From positions 1-11,364 of the forward strand of contig JAPTWR010000097.1 in the NCBI GenBank assembly GCA_028065135.1: a stretch of 11,364 nt of DNA, given 5' to 3'. A model generated the notes under the pieces. The model saw only the letters and a list, made by a program, of their open reading frames with translations. It ran no database searches and was not told the origin of the DNA. Source of the stretch: Acidithiobacillus sp. Its GTDB lineage: Bacteria > Pseudomonadota > Gammaproteobacteria > Acidithiobacillales > Acidithiobacillaceae. The translations under genes were made by a program, and so were the position numbers. Every line of letters starts with the position of its first letter. Position 1 is the stretch's first letter. Shown piece after piece: positions 1 to 9,273 of the stretch.

Positions 1-12
1 TTTAACGATATT

Positions 13-86
13 TGGAGGCTGGGCCCGGAATCGAACCGAGGTACGCGGCTTTGCAGGCCGCTGCATGACCACTCTGCCACCCAGCC
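13..86 (-). tRNA. tRNA-Cys, anticodon GCA
   Basis: The minus strand folds as a 74-nt tRNA with the CCA end encoded (TGG at 13-15 on the plus strand). The acceptor stem is GGCTGGG pairing with CCCAGCC, followed by a T discriminator and CCA. The T loop contains the standard GGTTCGATTCC. The anticodon is GCA (plus-strand TGC at 52-54), reading UGC/UGU cysteine codons. It lies downstream of tRNA-Gly in the same orientation, matching the E. coli glyW-cysT order after pgsA. It would be processed from the same precursor unless the hairpin between the two tRNAs stops transcription. Confidence 0.97.
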
Positions 87-96
87 TTAAAAGAAA

Positions 97-120
97 GGGG
101 AAAGGCTGAATGCTTTCCCC
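97..120 (-). terminator. Inter-tRNA hairpin, terminator-like or processing stem
   Basis: A perfect 8-bp inverted repeat (GGGGAAAG at 97-104, CTTTCCCC at 113-120) encloses an 8-nt loop. On the minus strand the stem is followed by the U-rich stretch TTTCTTTT (positions 89-96), which ends just before the tRNA-Cys gene. This has the form of an intrinsic terminator or attenuator between tRNA-Gly and tRNA-Cys. It could equally be a spacer stem recognised by processing RNases. The structure is seen in the sequence; the role is inferred. Confidence 0.4.
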
Positions 121-126
121 CGATTG

Positions 127-201
127 TGGAGCGGGAAACGAGGCTCGAACTCGCGACCCCAACCTTGGCAAGGTTGTGCTCTACCACTGAGCTATTCCCG
201 C
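127..201 (-). tRNA. tRNA-Gly, anticodon GCC
   Basis: The minus strand gives a 75-nt tRNA with encoded CCA (TGG at 127-129 on the plus strand). The acceptor stem is GCGGGAA pairing with TTCCCGC, the D arm contains AGCTCAGTGGTAGAGC, and the T arm contains GAGTTCGAGCCTC. The anticodon is GCC (plus-strand GGC at 167-169), reading GGC/GGU. The gene starts only 22 nt after the pgsA stop codon, so it is probably cotranscribed with pgsA, as glyW is in E. coli. Confidence 0.97.
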
Positions 202-223
202 ATGGGCGAAGAGACTACCGGGA

Positions 224-811
224 TCACCCATCCTTGTCAAGACGGACGCCGCTGGCCATCAGGCTGGGCCAGGCGGCGCGTAAGTAACCTACCATACTCC
301 AGAGTGTCATCGCCGCCGCCACGATCAGGAGGAGAATGCCCAGGTTGCGTCCCGACAGGCCAAACAAAGGGCGTTCGTAGACCAGGAGCAGAATCGAAAT
401 CATCTGCGTAGCCGCCTTCGCCTTGCCCAGCCAGGAGACAGCCACCTTCTTGCGCTCCCCCAATTCTGCCATCCACTCACGCAGCGCTGACACGGTGATT
501 TCCCGGCCAATAATCACACTAATCAGAATACCCGCCAGTATCTTTGGTATCTCTCCTGAAGACGCGATGAGCACCAGTGCAGTGATCACCATGATTTTAT
601 CGGCAACAGGGTCCAGAAAGGTACCAAAGGGGGACACTCCATGATAGCGTCGGGCCAGATAACCATCGGCCCAATCCGTAATCGCCGCTACCGCAAAAAC
701 GGCGGTGGCGGCGAAAGTGCGCACATCGCTCCCCCAGTAAAAGAGCGCCACAAAAATAGGCACTAGCAAGATGCGCAGAACCGTCAGGAAATTGGGCAGC
801 CGTTTTATCAC
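224..811 (-). CDS. pgsA: CDP-diacylglycerol--glycerol-3-phosphate 3-phosphatidyltransferase
   Basis: This 195-aa inner-membrane enzyme transfers a phosphatidyl group from CDP-diacylglycerol to sn-glycerol 3-phosphate. The product is phosphatidylglycerol phosphate, the precursor of phosphatidylglycerol and cardiolipin. The complete CDP-alcohol phosphotransferase signature is visible: D46, D49, G50, A53, R54, G63, D67 and D71 with canonical spacing. Several hydrophobic membrane segments surround it (about residues 10-27, 32-46, 74-100, 132-145 and 150-175). The start codon is GTG. It lies 2 nt after the uvrC TGA, so translation is probably coupled to uvrC; a weak AGGA lies about 11 nt upstream. 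The length is close to the family norm (E. coli PgsA is about 182 aa). Two tRNA genes follow directly, as in E. coli. Confidence 0.95.
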   Translation of the reverse strand: MIKRLPNFLTVLRILLVPIFVALFYWGSDVRTFAATAVFAVAAITDWADGYLARRYHGVSPFGTFLDPVADKIMVITALVLIASSGEIPKILAGILISVIIGREITVSALREWMAELGERKKVAVSWLGKAKAATQMISILLLVYERPLFGLSGRNLGILLLIVAAAMTLWSMVGYLRAAWPSLMASGVRLDKDG

Positions 812-813
812 AA

Positions 814-2685
814 TCAGGCACGTCCTACGTGGAAGAAATCATATATCCGCTGCGCGAGCTCCAGATGGATACCTTCTACGCGCTGCAAATCCTCTATACC
901 GGCGTCACGAATCCCCCGTAAACCACCAAATGCGCGCAACAGCGCGACTCGCCGTTTCGGTCCGATCCCGGCGATGCCATCCAAATCAGACTCCTGTCGT
1001 GCCTTGCCGCGCCGCGCCCGATGACCGGTAATGGCAAAACGATGCGCTTCGTCGCGTATTTCCTGAATCACCAGTAATACCGGGTCATCATCGTCAAACT
1101 GTCGCGCGGCGGCCCATCCGGGAATATGCAGCATCTCCAACCCCGGACGCCGCGTCGTTCCTTTCGCCACCCCACACAACTGAATACCCTCTATCTCCAA
1201 TGCGTCCAAAGCCACTTGCGCCCGGGCTACTTGACCGGGACCGCCGTCAATAAAAACGATCTCTGGCAAGGCCAAGCCTTCTTTTTGCAGGCGCGCGTAG
1301 CGGCGATACACAGCCTGCTCTATAGCCGCGTAATCGTCCCCACCCTGGATGTCACGGATATTGAAGCGGCGATACGCATTCTTCAGCGCCCCATCTTCAC
1401 CGAAAACCACACAAGATGCCACCGCCGCTTCACCGCGCGTATGGCTAATGTCAAAGCACTCTACACGCTGCGGCACCTCTGCGAGGTCAAAAAGTTCCTG
1501 CAACAGGAGCATACGCCGCCGTCCGGCAGTGGCGCTCTGCGCGCGTTGGCGCAACGCCCCCACGGCGTTGGTGAACGCCAATGCCATCCAGCGCCGGCGC
1601 GGACCGCGCTGCGGCTGATCAATCATGACCCGGTGTCCGGCTTCGCTGCTCAGAGCCTCCGCGAGTGAAGTCAGCGAACGCGGCAGCACATTGACCAGTA
1701 GATTCCCCGGCACCTCTTTATTACTGTAGAACTGCATGAGGAAGGCCGTGAGCACATCTGACGCACGCACTTCTTCCGTATGGCGTGGAAAAATTGCGCG
1801 CCCGCCCAGTTGTCGTCCATTGCGGATAAAACTGACATACACCACCCACTGCCCATTCTCTTGGGCGGCCGCCAGCACATCAAAATCACCCCCACCTGCC
1901 TGCGCCACATACTGACGCTCCTGAATTTTGGACAAAGCGGCGATCTGGTCACGCCGCCGCGCGGCTTCCTCAAAATCGAACTGCTCCGCCGCAGCCTGCA
2001 TGCACGCGCTCAGTCTGCGAATTGCTTCGTCACTCTTGCCCTCCAGAAAGCGAATCGTGTCCGCCACATCCCGCGCGTAGTCCCCTCCGCTGATATGCCC
2101 GACACAGGGACCACTGCACCGGCGAATCTGGTATTGCAAGCAAGCCCGGCTGCGGTGATGAAAGGTATGATCCTCGCAGGTCCGCAAGCGGAAGGCTTTC
2201 TGTAACAGCACCATACTCTCACGCAGTGCAGTAACGGCCGGATACGGACCGAAGTAGTGCCCTTTTCCCTTCTGGGCACCCCGGTGCAGACTCATGCGCG
2301 GCGTGTCGTGACTGGTTTCTATGAACAGGTAGGGGTAACTCTTATCATCCCGCAGCAGGATATTGTACGGCGGGTGGTGGCGCTTAATGAGATTCGCTTC
2401 CAGCACCAGCGCTTCGGTTTCAGTGTGAGTCACCACCACTTCGACGCGTTTTACCCGCGCCAGCATCGCCAGTGTTTTTGAGCTGTGACGCTGCTTTTGA
2501 AAATAAGAGCTGACGCGACGTTTGAGATTGCGGGCCTTGCCCACGTAGAGCAGACCGCCACCTGGGCCAACCATCTGGTAAATACCGGGCTGACTGGTTA
2601 ATGTGCGCAGAAAGTCGCCAAGAACGAAAGACGTTTCTGCCGTCTCCATATCTCCCTGAGTATTTTCTATGGATTCAATATCCAT
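814..2685 (-). CDS. uvrC: UvrABC excinuclease subunit C
   Basis: UvrC is the nuclease that cuts damaged DNA on both sides of the lesion in nucleotide excision repair after UvrA/UvrB damage verification. Domains in order on the 623-aa frame: GIY-YIG nuclease (GIY at 34-36, YVG at 47-49), which makes the 3' incision. Next is a cysteine cluster C170, C182, C190, C194, with the 12-8-4 spacing reported for the iron-sulfur site of E. coli UvrC. A UVR segment that contacts UvrB follows at about 218-255. The RNase H-like 5' nuclease then carries D412, D480 and H548, and tandem helix-hairpin-helix motifs lie at about 567-620. The outer ATG (2685) has no clear Shine-Dalgarno. Met13 (ATG at 2649) is preceded by AGGGAG and would give 611 aa, very close to E. 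coli (610), so it may be the true start. The gene follows DUF971 by 33 nt and nearly abuts pgsA. Confidence 0.97.
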   Translation of the reverse strand: MDIESIENTQGDMETAETSFVLGDFLRTLTSQPGIYQMVGPGGGLLYVGKARNLKRRVSSYFQKQRHSSKTLAMLARVKRVEVVVTHTETEALVLEANLIKRHHPPYNILLRDDKSYPYLFIETSHDTPRMSLHRGAQKGKGHYFGPYPAVTALRESMVLLQKAFRLRTCEDHTFHHRSRACLQYQIRRCSGPCVGHISGGDYARDVADTIRFLEGKSDEAIRRLSACMQAAAEQFDFEEAARRRDQIAALSKIQERQYVAQAGGGDFDVLAAAQENGQWVVYVSFIRNGRQLGGRAIFPRHTEEVRASDVLTAFLMQFYSNKEVPGNLLVNVLPRSLTSLAEALSSEAGHRVMIDQPQRGPRRRWMALAFTNAVGALRQRAQSATAGRRRMLLLQELFDLAEVPQRVECFDISHTRGEAAVASCVVFGEDGALKNAYRRFNIRDIQGGDDYAAIEQAVYRRYARLQKEGLALPEIVFIDGGPGQVARAQVALDALEIEGIQLCGVAKGTTRRPGLEMLHIPGWAAARQFDDDDPVLLVIQEIRDEAHRFAITGHRARRGKARQESDLDGIAGIGPKRRVALLRAFGGLRGIRDAGIEDLQRVEGIHLELAQRIYDFFHVGRA

Positions 2686-2718
2686 CAGATTTCAGAAATT
2701 TTGAACAACCCATAGCGC

Positions 2719-3021
2719 TCATTCACTATCCAACATACGCAGATACTCCCACGTGAAAATGCCGGTGCTATGACCATCACTGAAATGCAGCTGCACCGCG
2801 TAGTTGCCCACCGGGGCCACCTCCACAATGCTCACGTCCTCTTTACCAGTAATCACCCGCGCCTGATCGGGTGTGTGCCCCTTACACTCCGCGCAGGGAC
2901 ACTCCACCCGCAGGTGTTCAAAGGTCAGACGGCTGGTGTGACCGTCGGCCCAATCTACTTCCATGACGCGGCTGATCATGAGGGGACGAATCTCCAGGGG
3001 CTGGGTACGGGGCTCAGACAT
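2719..3021 (-). CDS. DUF971 / gamma-butyrobetaine hydroxylase-like N-terminal domain protein
   Basis: This 100-aa protein consists of a single DUF971 domain, the fold found as the N-terminal zinc-binding domain of gamma-butyrobetaine hydroxylase. No oxygenase domain is attached. The family pattern is clear: a DWADGH strand, the CPCAEC cluster (C41, C43, C46), then a GNYAVQLHFSDGH segment ending in H84 and the terminal TWEYLR. The C-x-C-x2-C plus distal His arrangement matches the zinc ligands I recall for human BBOX1 (Cys38, Cys40, Cys43, His82). Zinc binding is therefore likely, while the cellular role of stand-alone members is unknown. The ATG has a strong Shine-Dalgarno (GAGAGG, 5-nt spacing). 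The gene is divergent from efp and appears to head the uvrC-pgsA-tRNA operon, although a DNA-repair role does not follow from that alone. Confidence 0.9.
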   Translation of the reverse strand: MSEPRTQPLEIRPLMISRVMEVDWADGHTSRLTFEHLRVECPCAECKGHTPDQARVITGKEDVSIVEVAPVGNYAVQLHFSDGHSTGIFTWEYLRMLDSE

Positions 3022-3043
3022 GATTACCTCTCAGGGACCGGGC

Positions 3044-3072
3044 TGGTCAGAAATAAGCCTCTAGGGTACAAT
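3044..3072 (+). promoter_or_regulatory. Putative sigma-70 promoter of efp
   Basis: TGGTCA at 3044-3049 (4/6 to the -35 consensus) and TACAAT at 3067-3072 (5/6 to the -10 consensus) are separated by exactly 17 nt in the 89-nt divergent gap. Transcription would start near 3079, giving a leader of roughly 30 nt. That leader contains a small CCCT/AGGG hairpin (3078-3089) just before the efp ribosome-binding site. No equally good promoter is visible for the opposite DUF971 gene. Confidence 0.5.
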
Positions 3073-3110
3073 TCACGCCCTCTAAAGGGAATGCCCAGAA
3101 GGACCACAGT

Positions 3111-3671
3111 ATGAAGATTTCCGCCTTTGATATCCGCCCCGGCAATATTCTGGAGCATGAAAAAGGACTTTGGCGTGTACTCAAAACCGATTTCGTGAAG
3201 CCCGGCAAAGGTGGTGCCTTCGTGCAGATCGAGATGAAGAATATTGAGACGGGCACCAAGTCCAATACACGCTTCCGCTCTGGAGAAAGTATAGAGAAGG
3301 CCGTCGTCGAGCCGCGTACCATGCAGTATCTATATGCAGATGCCACCGGCTATGTTTTTATGGACAACGAGAACTTTGAGCAGCTCATTCTCAGTGCGGA
3401 TCTGCTCGAAGGACAAACCGGCTATCTCTTGCCCAATACCGAAATCCAGATCAACCTGCATAACGACAGACCCATTGGCGTTGAATTGCCGCCTGTGGTT
3501 GTTTTAGAGGTGAGTGAAGCCGATCCCGCCATTAAGGGACAAACCGCTACCGGATCCTACAAGGCCGCACGTATGGAAACCGGCATTACGGTTATGGTCC
3601 CGCAGTTTGTGAATAAAGGTGAAAAAATCCGGGTGAACACGGTAGACGGCAGTTACATCGACCGCGCCTGA
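3111..3671 (+). CDS. efp: Translation elongation factor P
   Basis: EF-P binds between the P and E sites of ribosomes stalled at consecutive prolines and stimulates peptide-bond formation. The 186-aa protein is full length (E. coli EF-P is 188 aa). It has the three beta-barrel domains at about 1-64, 65-127 and 128-186. The domain I tip loop FVKPGKGGAF carries Lys33 in the position of E. coli Lys34, so this is the lysine type, compatible with beta-lysylation by EpmA/EpmB. Those modification genes are not in the window. The C-terminal domain ends in the family-typical GEKIRVNT..GSYIDR pattern. The ATG has AAGGA 7 nt upstream. It is the only plus-strand gene here: divergent from DUF971 and convergent with ftsB, so probably monocistronic. 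Confidence 0.97.
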   Translation: MKISAFDIRPGNILEHEKGLWRVLKTDFVKPGKGGAFVQIEMKNIETGTKSNTRFRSGESIEKAVVEPRTMQYLYADATGYVFMDNENFEQLILSADLLEGQTGYLLPNTEIQINLHNDRPIGVELPPVVVLEVSEADPAIKGQTATGSYKAARMETGITVMVPQFVNKGEKIRVNTVDGSYIDRA

Positions 3672-3696
3672 CCGACCATGCAGGATGGGTTGCCGG

Positions 3697-3745
3697 ACCG
3701 GCGCAACGCCCGGTACAACTCAAGACACTCGGGTAGTTGTCTTGA
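3697..3745. terminator. Hairpin cluster between convergent efp and ftsB
   Basis: A GC-rich stem (ACCGGCG at 3697-3703, CGCC-CGGT at 3707-3714, CAA loop, one bulge) is followed by TCAAGACA at 3720-3727 pairing with TGTCTTGA at 3738-3745. The second stem overlaps the ftsB stop codon. An alternative, mutually exclusive stem pairs ACAACT (3715-3720) with AGTTGT (3735-3740). No U-run follows on either strand, so this is not a textbook intrinsic terminator. A bidirectional 3'-end structure for both genes is plausible. Confidence 0.35.
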
Positions 3746-4088
3746 TACGGTGGTTGGGAGTGCCCTTGGCCGGAATCACCCAGACAAACACCTCGCCTTT
3801 ACTGACCATCCCCAGATGACGTCGGGCCAGTTCTTCAACAGCGTGGCTCCCCGTTTGCAGGCTCGTCACCTGCGCAGTTAAAAGATCATTGCGATCTTTT
3901 AACTGCTTTAAAATGACCTGCTTGTTTTCCAGTTTCTGGTGCAGTTCCACAACATTCCACCAGCTTCCGGAAGCAAACCAAAGTGGATATTGCAAGACGC
4001 ACAACACGGCGAGAAGCATAAAATCTACAAGACGCACGTCCGCCTTAGCAGTGACTACGCTATTTCTTACGCGCGCCCAATAGCCCAT
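3720..4088 (-). CDS. ftsB: Cell division protein FtsB
   Basis: FtsB is a small bitopic divisome protein that pairs with FtsL and FtsQ and helps activate septal peptidoglycan synthesis by FtsWI. The 122-aa product has a short cytoplasmic N-terminus and one transmembrane segment (about 20-40, containing VLQYPLWF, close to VWLQYSLWF of E. coli FtsB). A coiled coil follows (about 45-80), then the conserved periplasmic ELARRHLGM..GEVFVWV motif at 86-104. It follows eno, as in the common proteobacterial pyrG-kdsA-eno-ftsB arrangement. The ATG at 4088 has only a distant GGGGA (9 nt). A GTG at 4035-4037 (codon 18) is preceded by AAGG with 5-nt spacing and would give 105 aa, close to the 103 aa of E. 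coli, so the start is uncertain. The usual downstream ispD is absent; convergent efp follows instead. Confidence 0.92.
   Translation of the reverse strand: MGYWARVRNSVVTAKADVRLVDFMLLAVLCVLQYPLWFASGSWWNVVELHQKLENKQVILKQLKDRNDLLTAQVTSLQTGSHAVEELARRHLGMVSKGEVFVWVIPAKGTPNHRIKTTTRVS
3874..3906. repeat. Perfect 14-bp inverted repeat inside ftsB
   Basis: GCAGTTAAAAGATC at 3874-3887 is followed by a 5-nt loop (ATTGC, 3888-3892) and its exact reverse complement at 3893-3906. It lies within ftsB codons 62-72, in the coiled-coil region. It would form a long AT-rich hairpin in ftsB mRNA. In efp read-through RNA the same hairpin would form about 200 nt past the efp stop. Its function is unknown. Confidence 0.6.
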
Positions 4089-4108
4089 GTCGAAAAATCC
4101 CCGAAAAT

Positions 4109-4132
4109 TTAATGGACCAGAAAATAGCTCAT
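4109..4132 (-). other. Possible 7-codon leader ORF upstream of ftsB
   Basis: Between the eno stop and the ftsB start, AAGGA (4138-4142) is spaced 5 nt from an ATG that opens a 7-codon frame, MSYFLVH, ending in TAA. The stop lies 20 nt before the ftsB ATG. The ribosome-binding site is better than that of the ATG chosen for ftsB. It could be a coupling or leader peptide, or chance in an AT-rich spacer. No peptide function is claimed. Confidence 0.2.
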
Positions 4133-4142
4133 AAAATTCCTT

Positions 4143-8073
<3,931 letters not shown>

Positions 8074-8119
8074 TCACTCTTCTGGCAATCTGGGCCGATC
8101 ATCTCCGGCCCTGGGGAGA

Positions 8120-9169
8120 TTATTTCAGCGTCGCCATGTCAATCACAAAGCGGTACTTCACATCGCTCTTCAGGATTCTTTCGTAGGCGGTATTGATGTA
8201 GTCCATGGGGATCATCTCGATATCCGACCCAATCCCATGCTGCGCGCAGAAATCCAGCATCTCCTGCGTTTCCCGAATGCCACCAATAAGGGATCCCGCA
8301 AGTTGCCGGCGCTTAAAAATCAGGTTGAAGACTTCCGGTGACGGATGGGGCTCTGCCGGCGCACCCACCAGCGTCATCGTACCATCCCGCTTGAGCAGGT
8401 TCAGGAAGGCGTCCAGATTATGAGACGCCGCCACGGTATTGAGGATAAAGTCGAAGCTGTTGGCATGGCTGGTCATTTGCGCGTCATCTTTGGAGATGCA
8501 GACCTCATCCGCCCCCAGCCGCTTACCATCCTCCACTTTGCCGGGGGAGGTGGTGAACAGCACCACGTGGGCACCCATGGCGTGCGCCAACTTGACGCCC
8601 ATATGACCAAGGCCGCCCAGGCCCACAATGCCGACCTTTTTACCCGGTCCGACACCCCAGTGGCGCAGGGGCGAATAAGTGGTGATACCGGCGCAGAGCA
8701 GCGGTGCCACACTCGCCAGATCTTTTTCATCATGCTGAATCTTCAGCACAAAGGATTCTTTGACCACCACACTCTGGGAATAGCCTCCGTAGGTATTTTC
8801 GCCGCCGAATACCGGGCCATTGTAGGTTCCGGTGAATCCATTATCGCAGTACTGCTCCTCACCCTCGTCACAGGACGGACAGTGCCCGCAACTATCCACC
8901 ATGCAACCGACACCGGCGAAATCACCGACTTTAAAATTTTTGACATCCTTACCAACGGCAACGACGCGACCCACAATTTCGTGACCGGGAACGGAGGGAT
9001 ACAGCGTGTTTTTCCATTCATTCCGAGCGGTGTGCAAATCGGAATGGCAGACACCGCAAAAGAGTATATTTATCTGAACATCATCAGGACCCGGCTCACG
9101 ACGCAGGACTTCGTAGGGCGCCAACGGACTGCTGGCGGTCTGAGCAGCATAGGCTTTAGCCTTAATCAT
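8120..9169 (-). CDS. Zinc-dependent alcohol dehydrogenase, YahK-like (NADPH aldehyde reductase family)
   Basis: This medium-chain zinc dehydrogenase, of the cinnamyl-alcohol dehydrogenase/YahK type, probably reduces aldehydes to alcohols with NADPH. The physiological substrate is unknown. Numbered from the proposed start (349 aa, the length of E. coli YahK), catalytic zinc ligands are C41 (GVCHSD), H63 (PGHE) and C159 (LLCAG). The structural zinc set is C94, C97, C100 and C108. The Rossmann motif GLGGLGHMG is at 183-191, and Ser208/Lys211 after the second strand favour NADP(H). Much of the sequence resembles YahK as I recall it, including LCAGITTYSPLRHW and SFDFILNTVAA. The frame opens at 9190, but AGGAG at 9176-9180 sits 6 nt from the ATG at 9169 (3 nt from the adjacent ATG at 9172). 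Its own promoter and terminator make it a free-standing unit between uvrB and pyrG. Confidence 0.92.
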   Translation of the reverse strand: MIKAKAYAAQTASSPLAPYEVLRREPGPDDVQINILFCGVCHSDLHTARNEWKNTLYPSVPGHEIVGRVVAVGKDVKNFKVGDFAGVGCMVDSCGHCPSCDEGEEQYCDNGFTGTYNGPVFGGENTYGGYSQSVVVKESFVLKIQHDEKDLASVAPLLCAGITTYSPLRHWGVGPGKKVGIVGLGGLGHMGVKLAHAMGAHVVLFTTSPGKVEDGKRLGADEVCISKDDAQMTSHANSFDFILNTVAASHNLDAFLNLLKRDGTMTLVGAPAEPHPSPEVFNLIFKRRQLAGSLIGGIRETQEMLDFCAQHGIGSDIEMIPMDYINTAYERILKSDVKYRFVIDMATLK

Positions 9170-9175
9170 CATGTT

Positions 9176-9180
9176 CTCCT
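9176..9180 (-). promoter_or_regulatory. Ribosome-binding site deciding the adh start
   Basis: AGGAG on the minus strand lies within codons 3-5 of the longest open frame. It is therefore incompatible with initiation at 9190 and points to one of the two adjacent ATGs at 9172 and 9169. The second has the better 6-nt spacing. Confidence 0.75.
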
Positions 9181-9208
9181 GTCGTTGCATACCGTCCGGT
9201 TGGTTTAC

Positions 9209-9237
9209 AGGATAGGCAATGCCCTACGCGGCGTCAA
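9209..9237 (-). promoter_or_regulatory. Sigma-70 promoter of the adh gene
   Basis: TTGACG (9232-9237, 5/6 match) and TATCCT (9209-9214, 4/6 match) are separated by exactly 17 nt in the 104-nt uvrB-adh gap. Transcription would start near 9202, giving a leader of about 30 nt. GCCCT at 9221-9225 and AGGGC at 9243-9247 form an inverted repeat centred on the -35 box, which could be an operator. This is the best promoter match in the window. Confidence 0.65.
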
Positions 9238-9273
9238 GTTGCAGGGCGTGCTTTTGTCCTTATGAGTCGCACT

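Noticed and set aside
2..411. Open frames overlapping the two tRNA genes on both strands
   Set aside because: They cover structured tRNA sequence, show no family resemblance and lack plausible starts.
1126..1668. 180-codon plus-strand frame opposite uvrC
   Set aside because: It is fully antisense to the conserved UvrC nuclease domains, has low-complexity Arg/His/Pro composition and no recognisable domain: a shadow of a GC-rich gene.
2691..2705. Near-palindrome TTCAGAAATTTTGAA in the DUF971-uvrC gap as an operator
   Set aside because: It is short, AT-rich and imperfect, and there is no promoter beside it, so chance is the simpler explanation.
8345..9265. 306-codon plus-strand frame opposite adh
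   Set aside because: It lies almost entirely antisense to the zinc dehydrogenase and reads through its promoter and ribosome-binding site. Its His/Thr/Gly-rich composition is typical of an antisense shadow.
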